The translations under genes and the position numbers were made by a program. From Cupriavidus sp. AU9028 (GTDB lineage: Bacteria; Pseudomonadota; Gammaproteobacteria; Burkholderiales; Burkholderiaceae), in assembly GCF_019795295.1 (NCBI RefSeq), contig NZ_JAIMCG010000012.1:100916-164915 (forward strand): a DNA stretch of 64,000 nucleotides, written 5' to 3'. Shown in pieces: positions 35,060-45,939 of the stretch. Within the stretch, counting starts at the first letter, position 1; each line of letters starts with the position of its first letter. The notes below the pieces were generated by a model, which was not told the DNA's origin, ran no database searches, and worked only from the letters and a program-made list of their open reading frames with translations.

Positions 35060-35446
35060 AATGATTCTCCTCGATTTGACAAAACGGTACGGCAGTACTG
35101 CCATGCCGCGGCGCTGCCGCCAACGCCCTCCGATTCCGTTCCCGTCAGGCCATGATGGCGTGCGCGGCGACAGTTCCCGGATGGTGCAAGGCGACGGTTC
35201 GGAGCGTTGTGCAGTGCAGCGAAAATGCGCCCCTCACCCTCCCCGTCCGCAGGCAGGGGGAAGTTAAGGGCGGCACCTTTCAGCCACCTTTCAGATGTCT
35301 GCAAACTTGACCAATGTGAGGGTATCTCCCTAGCTTCGGTTTGCCCCCCGGTCAGGGGCGCAGCGCGCGGTCATATATCATCGGCCGCCTTGGCGTATTG
35401 CCCGGGCGCCGCAATGCCGCAGAAGCCGGGCTGCAAGGGAGATTTC
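35060..35446. promoter_or_regulatory. Intergenic region between tctB and the antiporter
   Basis: These 387 bases hold no convincing gene. They contain the palindrome listed at 35091 and a decayed GC-rich block near 35226-35262 resembling the CCCTC-type repeats. A weak promoter candidate for the antiporter has TTGACC (35307-35312) and TAGCTT (35331-35336). The decamer CACCTTTCAG is also nearly repeated around 35275-35295. Confidence 0.5.
35091..35102. promoter_or_regulatory. 12-bp palindrome upstream of tctB
   Basis: GGCAGTACTGCC is a perfect palindrome 32 bases upstream of the tctB start codon, within the expected promoter. It may be a repressor or activator site for tctBA. No cognate regulator is adjacent, and the role is inferred from position. 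Confidence 0.4.
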
Positions 35447-37183
35447 TTGGAAAGCATCGATCATGTCATCCTGATCGGCGCCGCGGTGATGTCGCTCGGC
35501 ATTGTCTTCGGCGCCATCTCGGCGCGCCTTGGCGTGCCGTTCCTGCTGGTGTTCCTGCTGGTCGGCATGCTGGCCGGCGTGGACGGCCCCGGCGGCATCC
35601 GCTTCGCCAATACCTGGCTGAGCTTCCTGGTCGGCAATGTGGCGCTGGCGGTCATCCTGCTGGACGGCGGCCTGCGCACCCGGCTGGCGACCTTCCGCGT
35701 CGCGCTGCGGCCGTCGCTGTCGCTGGCCACCGTCGGGGTGCTGATCACGACGGTGCTGGTCGGCCTGTTCGCCGCCTGGGTGTTGCAGATCGACTGGAAG
35801 CTGGGGCTGCTGCTGGGCGCCATCGTCGGCTCGACCGATGCCGCCGCGGTGTTCTCGCTGCTCAACAGCAGCGGGGTGCGGCTCAAGGAACGGGTGGCCA
35901 GCGTGCTGGAGATCGAGTCCGGCATCAACGATCCGATGGCGATCTTCCTGACCCTGACGCTGATCGAATGGATCAACGCGCCGCATGGGCTGAGCGCCGG
36001 GGCCCTGGCCACGCGCCTGCTGGTGCAGTTCGGCGTGGGCGGCGCGCTCGGTCTGGCGCTGGGTTACGTGCTGGCGCGGGTGCTCGAGCGCGTCCGCGTC
36101 GCCGAGGGGTTGCAGGCGATCCTGCTCTGTTCGGGCGGGGCGATGGTGTTCGCCATCGTGCAGACTGCCGGCGGCAGCGGCTTCCTGGCGGTGTACCTGA
36201 CCGGCATGCTGATCGGCAACCGGGAGCGCGCCGTCGGGGCCGACGCCATGCGGGCGATGGATGGCATGGCGTGGCTGGCCCAGTCGGTCATGTTCCTGCT
36301 GCTCGGGCTGCTGGTCACCCCCCACCGGATCTGGGAGGTGGCCTTGCCGGCGATGGCGGTCGCGCTGTTCCTGATGCTGGTGGCGCGCCCCATTGCCGTC
36401 TGGCTGGCCTTGCTGCCGTTTCGCTTCAATCTTCGCGAGAAGGGGTTCATCGGCTGGATGGGATTGCGCGGCGCGGTGCCGATCGTGCTGGCGCTGTTCC
36501 CGATGCTGCAAGGCATGCCGGACTCGAGTCTGTTGTTCCGCGTCGCCTTCGCCGTCGTGCTGGCCAGCCTGCTGTTGCAGGGCATGACGGTGCCGCTGGC
36601 CGCCCGCATTGCCCGGGTGCAGCGCCCGTCCTACCCGGAGCCGCTATCCAGGACGCGCATGCAGGGCACCCGCGAACCCGCGTTCGACCTGATGCAGTTC
36701 GAAGTCGAGCCCGAGTCCCCGGCGGCGGGCGAGCGGGTGGACCGGATCGAACTGCCGCCGCGCTGCCGCATCGTCACCATTGCCCGCAACGAACGGCTGC
36801 TGCCCGCGGAAGGCGCCGCGCTGGCCGCCGGCGACATGGTGTCGGTGCTGGGTCCGGCCAGCAGCGCGCCCGCGCTGGGGCAGCTGTTCCACCGGCCCAG
36901 CCGGCCTACCGCCTGGGCCGAGGTGCCGCACGACTTCGTGCTGGCTGGCGAGGCAATGCTGCGCGACGTGGCGGGCCTGTACGGCGTACGGCCATTGACG
37001 CCGGACGAGCAGCCGATGACGCTGGAGGACGCCATGCTGGCGGCGTTTCCCACGCCGCCGGTCGAGGGCGACAGTATCGAGCTGGCGGGACTGACGTTGA
37101 CAGCCGCGAGAATGGACCGCGGCCGCATCGTGCAGGTCGGGTTGCGGTTGCCTCGGCAGGGGCAGGGGCAGGGGCAGGGCTAG
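35447..37183 (+). CDS. nhaP2: K+/H+ antiporter with C-terminal RCK_C domain (NhaP2/CvrA type)
   Basis: This inner-membrane cation/proton exchanger should expel K+ and help volume and pH control. The 578-residue product has about 12-13 membrane helices starting with DHVILIGAAVMSLGIVFG. Ion-site segments GSTDAAAVFSLL and EIESGINDPMAIFLT and the late helix GWMGLRGAVPIVLALFP are present. A cytoplasmic TrkA-C-like domain follows (residues about 405-500) with a further small domain. The TTG at 35447 has AAGGGAG just upstream and matches the family length. Residues near the stop are a QG repeat. Confidence 0.9.
   Translation: MESIDHVILIGAAVMSLGIVFGAISARLGVPFLLVFLLVGMLAGVDGPGGIRFANTWLSFLVGNVALAVILLDGGLRTRLATFRVALRPSLSLATVGVLITTVLVGLFAAWVLQIDWKLGLLLGAIVGSTDAAAVFSLLNSSGVRLKERVASVLEIESGINDPMAIFLTLTLIEWINAPHGLSAGALATRLLVQFGVGGALGLALGYVLARVLERVRVAEGLQAILLCSGGAMVFAIVQTAGGSGFLAVYLTGMLIGNRERAVGADAMRAMDGMAWLAQSVMFLLLGLLVTPHRIWEVALPAMAVALFLMLVARPIAVWLALLPFRFNLREKGFIGWMGLRGAVPIVLALFPMLQGMPDSSLLFRVAFAVVLASLLLQGMTVPLAARIARVQRPSYPEPLSRTRMQGTREPAFDLMQFEVEPESPAAGERVDRIELPPRCRIVTIARNERLLPAEGAALAAGDMVSVLGPASSAPALGQLFHRPSRPTAWAEVPHDFVLAGEAMLRDVAGLYGVRPLTPDEQPMTLEDAMLAAFPTPPVEGDSIELAGLTLTAARMDRGRIVQVGLRLPRQGQGQGQG
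37155..37178 (+). repeat. Hexanucleotide tandem repeat at the 3' end of the antiporter gene
   Basis: GGCAGG occurs four times in a row, encoding Gln-Gly pairs before the stop at 37181. The unit is a multiple of three, so slippage would change only the length of the tail. Confidence 0.8.
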
Positions 37184-37204
37184 GCGCGCCTGGGCGCCCG
37201 AGCA

Positions 37205-39904
37205 TCATCGATAGGTTGAGGGGCCGGCGTTCCAGATTGTCGCCCGGCGTGTCCTCCCCCACTCGCGGAACCGACGCCGCAGCACCTCGATCGATTCGTT
37301 CACCCAGTTGGCCACCCGCTCGGGGAGCGGCGGGCGGCCGTCGCCGATCCTGGGGGGGCACCAGCCCTCGGGGGGAGCGGCCCAGCGTGGCCCAGCGGCG
37401 GCACCGTGCCGCGTCGCGCGCTCGTGCTGCAGGTGCGGGCTGATGCGAAGCACCGCTTCGATCCGTTTCAGCGCGGCAGCGAGGGCATCAATCCCGTCGC
37501 AGGCGATCCGCTGGTTGCCCTGGATCTCGCGCAAATCGGTCCCGACGACCGACGCCAGGGGTATCCGCCCCGTGACGTCGTCTTTCAGGCGACCGAGCGC
37601 CCCCGCCAGGTCCCTTGCCTGCTCGATCAGCGCCTGGGCTTCGCCCCGTTCGCGGTGGCTGGAGAAGACGACTTCGCCGATGTCATCGCGACGCGCGCTC
37701 CAGGATGGCCACAGCTCGGTAAAGGTTCCGATCGTGCTGCAGGCGAGGCCGAGCAGGCCGTCGCGGGTGCCGACGCCGTTCAACTGATCCAGAATGCCGT
37801 TGCGCAACCGCTCTCGCCGCCGGGCCTGCTCGCGGTCATCTTCGGGCAGGGCCAGCAGCGCCGCCATCGACCATCCCTGCGGCCCCAACGCGGCCGGCTC
37901 GCCCTGGCGGTCCATGCACAGGTCGGCAATCCGCAGCAGCGGGGCCGTGATCCGCGCGCCGGCAATGTCGAACAGGTTCCCGGCGACCGGACCTTCTTCG
38001 GTGCCGCCATGCCAGCTTGCCAGCGAAGGGAACAGCTTGCGATAGCGTGTCATGCGCCGGTCCGCCTCGCGGCGCTCGTCGTTCAACTCGCGCATCGACA
38101 TGTGGCGAGCCTCCAGATAGGGCCGCGTTGCCTCGAATACCAGTGGCGCAAGGTCCGCCGGCCGCAATTCACGCGTGCGGACGATATCGCGCAGGCCTTC
38201 CTTGCACGCTTGCCAGCGGTCCTCCAGCGCAGCGGTCTTGTCCGCGCGCAGCGCGCGCCAGCGTTCGCGCGTTTCGACGATGCGGTCGATGGCCTCCGCC
38301 ACCCTGTCGCAAACCTCGTCCACCGTCCATTGGCGCGCCGCATCGCCGAAAAATCGGCCGCGCGCGCCGCTGCGCAACGCCAGGGCGCCCAGCGCGGAGA
38401 CGGTATGGTCCCGCCGGCCGAGCTGGTCCGCCAGCCAGAACAGATCGTCGTTGCACACGTCCCCACGTTGATTCGATGGCACGGCGTCCGCGCAAGCGCG
38501 CACCGCCATCGCGATTTCGTATTGGCGACCCGGGCCTCGCGCGATCTGCGCCAGATATTCCAGGTTGCGCGCGGCAAGGAACTGACCGAGGTAGCGGCGC
38601 TCGCGCAGCAGTTCATCGGCCATCTCCAGCAGCAGCGGCGCGTCGATCCTGGCGCCCTGCATCAGCCGTTCACTGGCCAGTGTGCGCAGCATCCGGCAAA
38701 GCTTGAGGAGCTGTTCCAGCCGCACCGCATCGCGCACCCGCTCCGCCGGCACGGCCCCGCTGCGCAAGCACGTCTGCAACTCGCTGCGCCGTCGCCGTAT
38801 CGCTTCAAGCTGGGGGCCTGCCTCCAGTCGCAGCATTTCCACTTCGCCATGCCAGAGGCCCTCGAACCGCAGTCTCCTGTGGAGTTCGTCCAGCAGCGGG
38901 GCGCGAATGCTCAGCAAGTGCGCAAGCTGCGGGGATTCCTCCGCGCGTGCAACCAGTTCGCATTGCGCCTCCAGGTCGTGCAGCATCGTACCTGGCCCGT
39001 TCCCCGGTCGGGCATGCAACAACGGGGAATCGGGCAGCGTCAGTTCGGCCGCCATCAGCGCGTCGATTTCCTGCTGGTTGCGCATCAGGGCGGTCAGCAG
39101 CTCGGCGCGCCGCCACGCGGACAGCGCCAGACCGACGGACGCCAGCTGGCGGACCGCCCGCTGGCCCGCCGGATGAAGGCCGGGCCCCGGCATCGCGCCG
39201 TTCAGCGCACGGACTTCCAGCTTCTGCAGCAGCTGCTTGCGCAGCGCCGGCGACTCCAGCTGGACAGGGTCGAGTCCTTCCCGGACGAGTGCGGCCCGGG
39301 CCTCGTCCAGCGCAGGGCCGGCTGGCCATGCCGACGGCGGTCGTAGCGCCAGCATCAGCTGGTTGGCGACGTAACGACGGGTGTCCGGCAGCTCGCCTGC
39401 CGCGGCGACGGGGGGCTCGTTGGCGATGCGGGAAAAGAGCGCTTCAAGCGGGCATGGTGCCGTCCCTTCCTGTCCGCGGGACAGCAATGCGGCCCGTGCC
39501 TGTTCGCAGTCGCGCTCGAGCCCGCACGCAATACAGAACGCCTCGGCCACTTGCGTAAGCGCCCTGGGACCGATGTAGCTGCCGCGCTGCAGGCGATCGG
39601 CAAGGCTCAGTCCGGCGGCGGCATCGCCCGCGAGCCGTATTTCCATCCGGCACAGCCGCTGCCGCACCGTTGCCCCGCCGAGCCGCTCGATCGCGTCGAG
39701 CAGCGCTTGCCACGAGGCGCGGTTGACCGCGGTATCGGCGCGCGTCTTGCCGATGCCGAACACTCGGTGCAGGGCGCTGCGCCAGGCCATCCCAGGGGAG
39801 GGGCGGATCGCCAGCGAGCCGTCCGGCCCGGCGGACAGCACTGCGGCGAGGGGAAGAGAGGCGGGCAGAGGAATGCGAGGTGCTGCGACGGAGGAAATCG
39901 TCAT
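37205..39904 (-). CDS. Large protein of unknown family, 899 residues
   Basis: I do not recognise this family. ATG 39904 gives an N-terminus MTISSVAAPRIPLPASLP without a signal peptide or membrane helices. The remainder is alpha-helix-like, very rich in Arg, Leu, Ala and Glu. Segments include HRVFGIGKTRADTAVNRASWQ near residue 50, LRRLRFEGLWHGEVEMLRLEAG-type helices, a charged middle (DERREADRRMTRYRKLF) and a Pro-rich C-terminal part. The unbroken frame of 2.7 kb with strong codon bias argues for a real gene, although its ribosome site is weak. It is convergent with the antiporter gene. A secreted effector or structural role is possible but unproven. Confidence 0.7.
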   Translation of the reverse strand: MTISSVAAPRIPLPASLPLAAVLSAGPDGSLAIRPSPGMAWRSALHRVFGIGKTRADTAVNRASWQALLDAIERLGGATVRQRLCRMEIRLAGDAAAGLSLADRLQRGSYIGPRALTQVAEAFCIACGLERDCEQARAALLSRGQEGTAPCPLEALFSRIANEPPVAAAGELPDTRRYVANQLMLALRPPSAWPAGPALDEARAALVREGLDPVQLESPALRKQLLQKLEVRALNGAMPGPGLHPAGQRAVRQLASVGLALSAWRRAELLTALMRNQQEIDALMAAELTLPDSPLLHARPGNGPGTMLHDLEAQCELVARAEESPQLAHLLSIRAPLLDELHRRLRFEGLWHGEVEMLRLEAGPQLEAIRRRRSELQTCLRSGAVPAERVRDAVRLEQLLKLCRMLRTLASERLMQGARIDAPLLLEMADELLRERRYLGQFLAARNLEYLAQIARGPGRQYEIAMAVRACADAVPSNQRGDVCNDDLFWLADQLGRRDHTVSALGALALRSGARGRFFGDAARQWTVDEVCDRVAEAIDRIVETRERWRALRADKTAALEDRWQACKEGLRDIVRTRELRPADLAPLVFEATRPYLEARHMSMRELNDERREADRRMTRYRKLFPSLASWHGGTEEGPVAGNLFDIAGARITAPLLRIADLCMDRQGEPAALGPQGWSMAALLALPEDDREQARRRERLRNGILDQLNGVGTRDGLLGLACSTIGTFTELWPSWSARRDDIGEVVFSSHRERGEAQALIEQARDLAGALGRLKDDVTGRIPLASVVGTDLREIQGNQRIACDGIDALAAALKRIEAVLRISPHLQHERATRHGAAAGPRWAAPPEGWCPPRIGDGRPPLPERVANWVNESIEVLRRRFREWGRTRRATIWNAGPSTYR

Positions 39905-40061
39905 GGTCGGTTGCCCAGGGTAGCCGCGGCATCGCGGACGGTCTAGCCAACGGTAGGGACTGGCGTCAGCCGGGACTTGCGCAAATCTGGCAAACGACAC
40001 GCGCCGGCCCGCCGGTGCGCCCTTGTCTCACGTCGAAACCAGGCACAGGGACGGCAGCGGC

Positions 40062-40089
40062 GAAAAAAAGCCCGCGACGAACGCGGGCT
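40062..40089 (-). terminator. Rho-independent terminator after the second bug gene
   Basis: AGCCCGCG (40069-40076) pairs with CGCGGGCT (40082-40089) around a five-base loop. On the minus strand it is followed by seven T residues. It ends the caiB-DUF2214-bug transcript 20 bases after the bug stop. Confidence 0.88.
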
Positions 40090-40109
40090 GACGAGACGCA
40101 GGGGGCGGC

Positions 40110-41126
40110 TCAGTCCACCTTCGCCCCCGACGCCTTGACGATCTGCGCGTACTTCTTCAGTTCGCGCTGCACCAGCGCACCGAACTGCTCCGGCGTGGTG
40201 GGGGCCGGCTGCGCACCGATCCGGGCCATGCGCGCCTTCATGTCCTCGGTCTTGAGCACCGCGACGATCTCGCGGTTGAGCCGCTCGACGATCTCGCGCG
40301 GCGTGTTGGCCGGCGCAAATACGCCGAACCAGGTCGAGATGTCGAAGCTCTCCAGCCCCAGGCCCTTGCCGGCCTCGGCGATCGTCGGCAGCTCGGGCAG
40401 CGCGGCGGCGCGCGCCGGCGTGGTCACGGCGAAGGCTTTGAGCTTGCCGGCCTTGATGTTGGGGCTGGCGGAGGCCAGGTTGTCGAAGATCAGGTCGGTC
40501 TGTCCCGACAGCACCGACAGCTGGGCCGGCGCTGCGCCGTTGTAGGGGATATGGACCATGCTGACCTTGGCCAGGCTCTTGAACAGTTCGCCCGACAGAT
40601 GGCCGGCGCTGCCGTTGCCGCCCGAGGCGTAGTCGAGCCGTCCCGGGTTCTTGCGCGCGTATTCGACCAGGTCGCGCAGGTTGTGGATGTTCAGTTCGGC
40701 GGCCTTGCCTGGGTGCATCACCAGCACGTTGGGCACGTCGGCCACCAGCGTGATCGGCGCGAAGTCGCGGATCGGGTCATACGGCATGCGGGCGAACAGC
40801 GTCGGGTTGATCGCGTGCGTGGCCACCGCGCCCATCACGATGGTGTAGCCGTCGGCCGGTTGCCGGGCCACATAGTCGGCGCCCAGGTTGCCGCCGGCGC
40901 CGGGCCGGTTCTCGACGATCACCGGCTGGCCCAGGCTGTCCTTGAGCTTGTCGCCGATGGCGCGGGCCACCGTGTCCAGCGGGCCGCCGGCCGGGTAGGG
41001 CACGACGAAGCGCACCGGCTTCTGCGGCCAGGAGCCGTGGGTTTCCGCGGCGGCGGCAGGGCCGGCCGCGAGCGCGGCGGCGAAGGAGGCGGCGGACAGT
41101 GCCGCGGCTACGAGCGTCTTGAACAT
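40110..41126 (-). CDS. Bug-type (TctC) periplasmic solute-binding protein
   Basis: The 338-residue product has a signal peptide (MFKTLVAAALSAASFAAALA, cleavage near residue 27). The Bug signatures are WPQKPVRFVVPYPAGGPLDTVARAI, VENRPGAGGNLGADYVARQPADGY, MVHIPYNGAAPAQLSVLSGQTDLIFD, and ELPTIAEAGKGLGLESFD. ATG 41126 was chosen over the 34-codon longer frame because it starts the signal peptide. It is the last gene of a caiB-DUF2214-bug unit, an arrangement that suggests uptake of an acid that is then activated by the CoA-transferase. Ligand unknown. Confidence 0.92.
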   Translation of the reverse strand: MFKTLVAAALSAASFAAALAAGPAAAAETHGSWPQKPVRFVVPYPAGGPLDTVARAIGDKLKDSLGQPVIVENRPGAGGNLGADYVARQPADGYTIVMGAVATHAINPTLFARMPYDPIRDFAPITLVADVPNVLVMHPGKAAELNIHNLRDLVEYARKNPGRLDYASGGNGSAGHLSGELFKSLAKVSMVHIPYNGAAPAQLSVLSGQTDLIFDNLASASPNIKAGKLKAFAVTTPARAAALPELPTIAEAGKGLGLESFDISTWFGVFAPANTPREIVERLNREIVAVLKTEDMKARMARIGAQPAPTTPEQFGALVQRELKKYAQIVKASGAKVD

Positions 41127-41234
41127 GGGGTGGCAGAGGAAGGTTGGGAATCGGTGGGCGCGCCTCGTGGTGCGCGCCTCTTCATTCGATAGTCGGTTGT
41201 TGATGGCCGGTCCGCGCAGCTCGTCCATGAGCGC

Positions 41235-41693
41235 TCAACCGCGGATGCCGATGCCGCGCGCCATCAGCACGGCGCACAGCGGCAGCAGCACGATCAGGTG
41301 CGCCTGCAGCATGACCCAGCGGCGCGCCGACTTCAGCTCCGCGTCGGCCGGCACGAAGTCCGCGCGGCTGGCAAGCTGCCTGCGCCAGCGTCGGAAGCGG
41401 AAGGTCGGCGGCAGCGAGCACAGCGCGATCACGACGAACACCGTCATCTTGGCGTGGAACCACGGGTTCGGGGTATAGAACCCGGCGCCCTTGGCGCCGA
41501 GGAACAGGCGCAGCAGGCCGCTGGCGAGCGCCGCCATGGCCGACAGAAAGTAAAGCAGGTCGTAGATGCCCACCCGGCGCACTGTCGCCGGGGTGATGCC
41601 CGGGCGCAACACCACCGCCTCGGCGGTCAGGAACGTGATCAGCAGGAAGATCGCCAGGAAATGCAGGAAGGCCAGTGTCGCGTCGAGCAGCAT
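41235..41693 (-). CDS. DUF2214 family membrane protein
   Basis: The 152-residue product has four hydrophobic segments: LAFLHFLAIFLLITFLTAEAV, YDLLYFLSAMAALASGLLRLF, FHAKMTVFVVIALCSL and VMLQAHLIVLLPLCAVLMA. The polar GAKGAGFYTPNPWFHAK loop and the RPGITPATVRRVGIYD segment are typical of DUF2214. The family is predicted to be an inner-membrane protein, related in shape to cytochrome-like proteins, without a known reaction. It lies between the CoA-transferase and Bug genes with about 100-base gaps on each side. Confidence 0.88.
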   Translation of the reverse strand: MLLDATLAFLHFLAIFLLITFLTAEAVVLRPGITPATVRRVGIYDLLYFLSAMAALASGLLRLFLGAKGAGFYTPNPWFHAKMTVFVVIALCSLPPTFRFRRWRRQLASRADFVPADAELKSARRWVMLQAHLIVLLPLCAVLMARGIGIRG

Positions 41694-41792
41694 GGTGTCT
41701 CCGGGCTAGGAAGGGGTGGTGGGTGTTCCTGTCGTGTCACTGCGTGTGTGCAACCAGCCGGTAGCGGCCCGGCCGGCCAGGCGGCCTGCGAA

Positions 41793-43013
41793 TCAGATGA
41801 TGCCCTTGTCGCGCAGCGCCTGGATCTCGTCTGCCGAATACCCGAGCATGTCGCCGAGCACGTCCTCGGTGTGTTCGCCCAGCAGCGGCGGGTGCCGCAG
41901 CGCCTGTGGCGGCGTTGCGCTCATCCGGATCGGGCTGCCCACCAGCTTGACTTCGCCAGCGCTGGGGTGCGGCAGGTCCACGCGCAGGCCGCGCGCCTTG
42001 ACCTGCTCGTCCTCGAACACGTCGTCCAGCGTATTGATCGGCCCGCACGGCACGCCCGCCTTTTCCAGATCGGCGATCCATTGCGCGCGGGTGCGCGGGC
42101 GCACCATCTCGGCCAGGATCGGCACCAGGACATCGCGGTTGGCCACCCGCTGCGGATTGGTGGCAAAGCGCGGGTCGGCCGACAGCTCTGGGCGGCCGCC
42201 GGCATCGACGAACTTGCGGAACTGGCCGTCGTTGCCCACCGCGACGATGATCCAGCCGTCCGAGGCCTGGAAGGTCTGGTACGGCACGATGTTGGGATGG
42301 GCGTTGCCCCAGCGCCTGGGCGCGATGCCGCTGGCCAGGTAGTTGGTATTCATGTTGGCCAGCATGGCCACCTGCACATCCAGCAGCGCCATGTCGATGT
42401 ACTGGCCTTCGCCGGTGCGGTCGCGGTGGGCCAGCGCGGCCAGCACCGCGATGGTCGCGTACTGGCCGGTCATCAGGTCCGAGATGGCGACGCCGGCTTT
42501 CTGCGGTCCGCCGCCGGGCAGGTCGTCGCGCTCGCCGGTCAGGCTCATGAAGCCGCCCATGCCCTGGATGATGAAGTCGTAGCCGGGGCGGGCCGCATAC
42601 GGCCCGGTCTGGCCGAAGCCGGTGACCGAGCAGTAGATCAGGTCGGGCTTGACTGCCTTGAGCGACTCGTAGTCCAGCCCGTACTTCTTCAGCTGGCCGA
42701 CCTTGTAGTTCTCCAGCACCACGTCGCTCTGCGCGGCGAGCTCGCGCACCAGGCGCTGGCCTTCGGGGGTACTGATGTCGCAGGTGACCGAGCGCTTGTT
42801 GCGGTTGGCGGCAAGATAGTAGGCGGCTTCCGCGGTGTCGCGGCCTTGCTCGTCGCGCAGCCAGGGCGGGCCCCAGGTCCGGGTATCGTCGCCCGCGCCG
42901 GGGCGTTCGATCTTGATGACGTCCGCGCCGAAGTCGGCGAGATTCTGTGCGCACCACGGCCCGGCGAGCACGCGGGTCAGGTCGAGGACGCGGAGGTGGC
43001 TGAGAGCTCCCAT
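41793..43013 (-). CDS. CaiB/BaiF-family CoA-transferase
   Basis: This 406-residue class III CoA-transferase has the normal single-domain order. N-terminal LRVLDLTRVLAGPWCAQNLADFGADVIKIERPG is followed by NRNKRSVTCDI, VLENYKVGQLKKYGLDY and a likely catalytic Asp in GVAISDLMTGQYA. The C-terminal HPSAGEVKLVGSPIRMS and PPLLGEHTEDVL also fit. It probably moves CoA from succinyl- or acetyl-CoA to an organic acid. ATG 43013 was preferred over the frame's upstream start at 43094. It heads the operon with DUF2214 and the Bug receptor, so the acid is likely the Bug ligand. Confidence 0.93.
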   Translation of the reverse strand: MGALSHLRVLDLTRVLAGPWCAQNLADFGADVIKIERPGAGDDTRTWGPPWLRDEQGRDTAEAAYYLAANRNKRSVTCDISTPEGQRLVRELAAQSDVVLENYKVGQLKKYGLDYESLKAVKPDLIYCSVTGFGQTGPYAARPGYDFIIQGMGGFMSLTGERDDLPGGGPQKAGVAISDLMTGQYATIAVLAALAHRDRTGEGQYIDMALLDVQVAMLANMNTNYLASGIAPRRWGNAHPNIVPYQTFQASDGWIIVAVGNDGQFRKFVDAGGRPELSADPRFATNPQRVANRDVLVPILAEMVRPRTRAQWIADLEKAGVPCGPINTLDDVFEDEQVKARGLRVDLPHPSAGEVKLVGSPIRMSATPPQALRHPPLLGEHTEDVLGDMLGYSADEIQALRDKGII

Positions 43014-43149
43014 GCGGCGGTATAGAAGGCTGGCGCCGGGCCGGTCCCGTGCGCGACAGGCTGAACTGTACCACCTGCGGGAAGCGCGACGCACTTGGGA
43101 CTATCACCGCAAGCCGACGCCGACCGCGACGTGGCGGGATTGTTCCCCG

Positions 43150-43215
43150 TATAATCAACCGTTTGCATAATCCAATCTGTCCGCGTCCGGCAAGCCCCGC
43201 GCGGGACGCCTTGCC
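43150..43215 (+). promoter_or_regulatory. alaS -10 element and leader hairpin
   Basis: A consensus TATAAT stands at 43150-43155; no clear -35 is visible. Downstream, GGCAAG (43189-43194) and CTTGCC (43210-43215) can pair outside an inner CCCGC/GCGGG stem (43196-43205), ending six bases before the alaS ATG. No good ribosome site is visible between the hairpin and the ATG. Confidence 0.5.
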
Positions 43216-43221
43216 CTGAAC

Positions 43222-45846
<2,625 letters not shown>

Positions 45847-45864
45847 GGACCGGGCTGGCCTCTT

Positions 45865-45889
45865 CCCTCTCCCCTTGAAAGGGAGAGGG
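45865..45889. repeat. CCCTCTCCC palindrome downstream of alaS
   Basis: CCCTCTCCC (45865-45873) pairs with GGGAGAGGG (45881-45889) around a seven-base loop. It resembles the core of the REP-like elements at 28113 and 53704 but is shorter. Its position between convergent genes would also suit transcript termination or 3'-end protection. Confidence 0.6.
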
Positions 45890-45939
45890 CGGACACCGCG
45901 CCCCGGAAGCCCGGCGTCTCCGGCCTCGCCGCTACGGCT

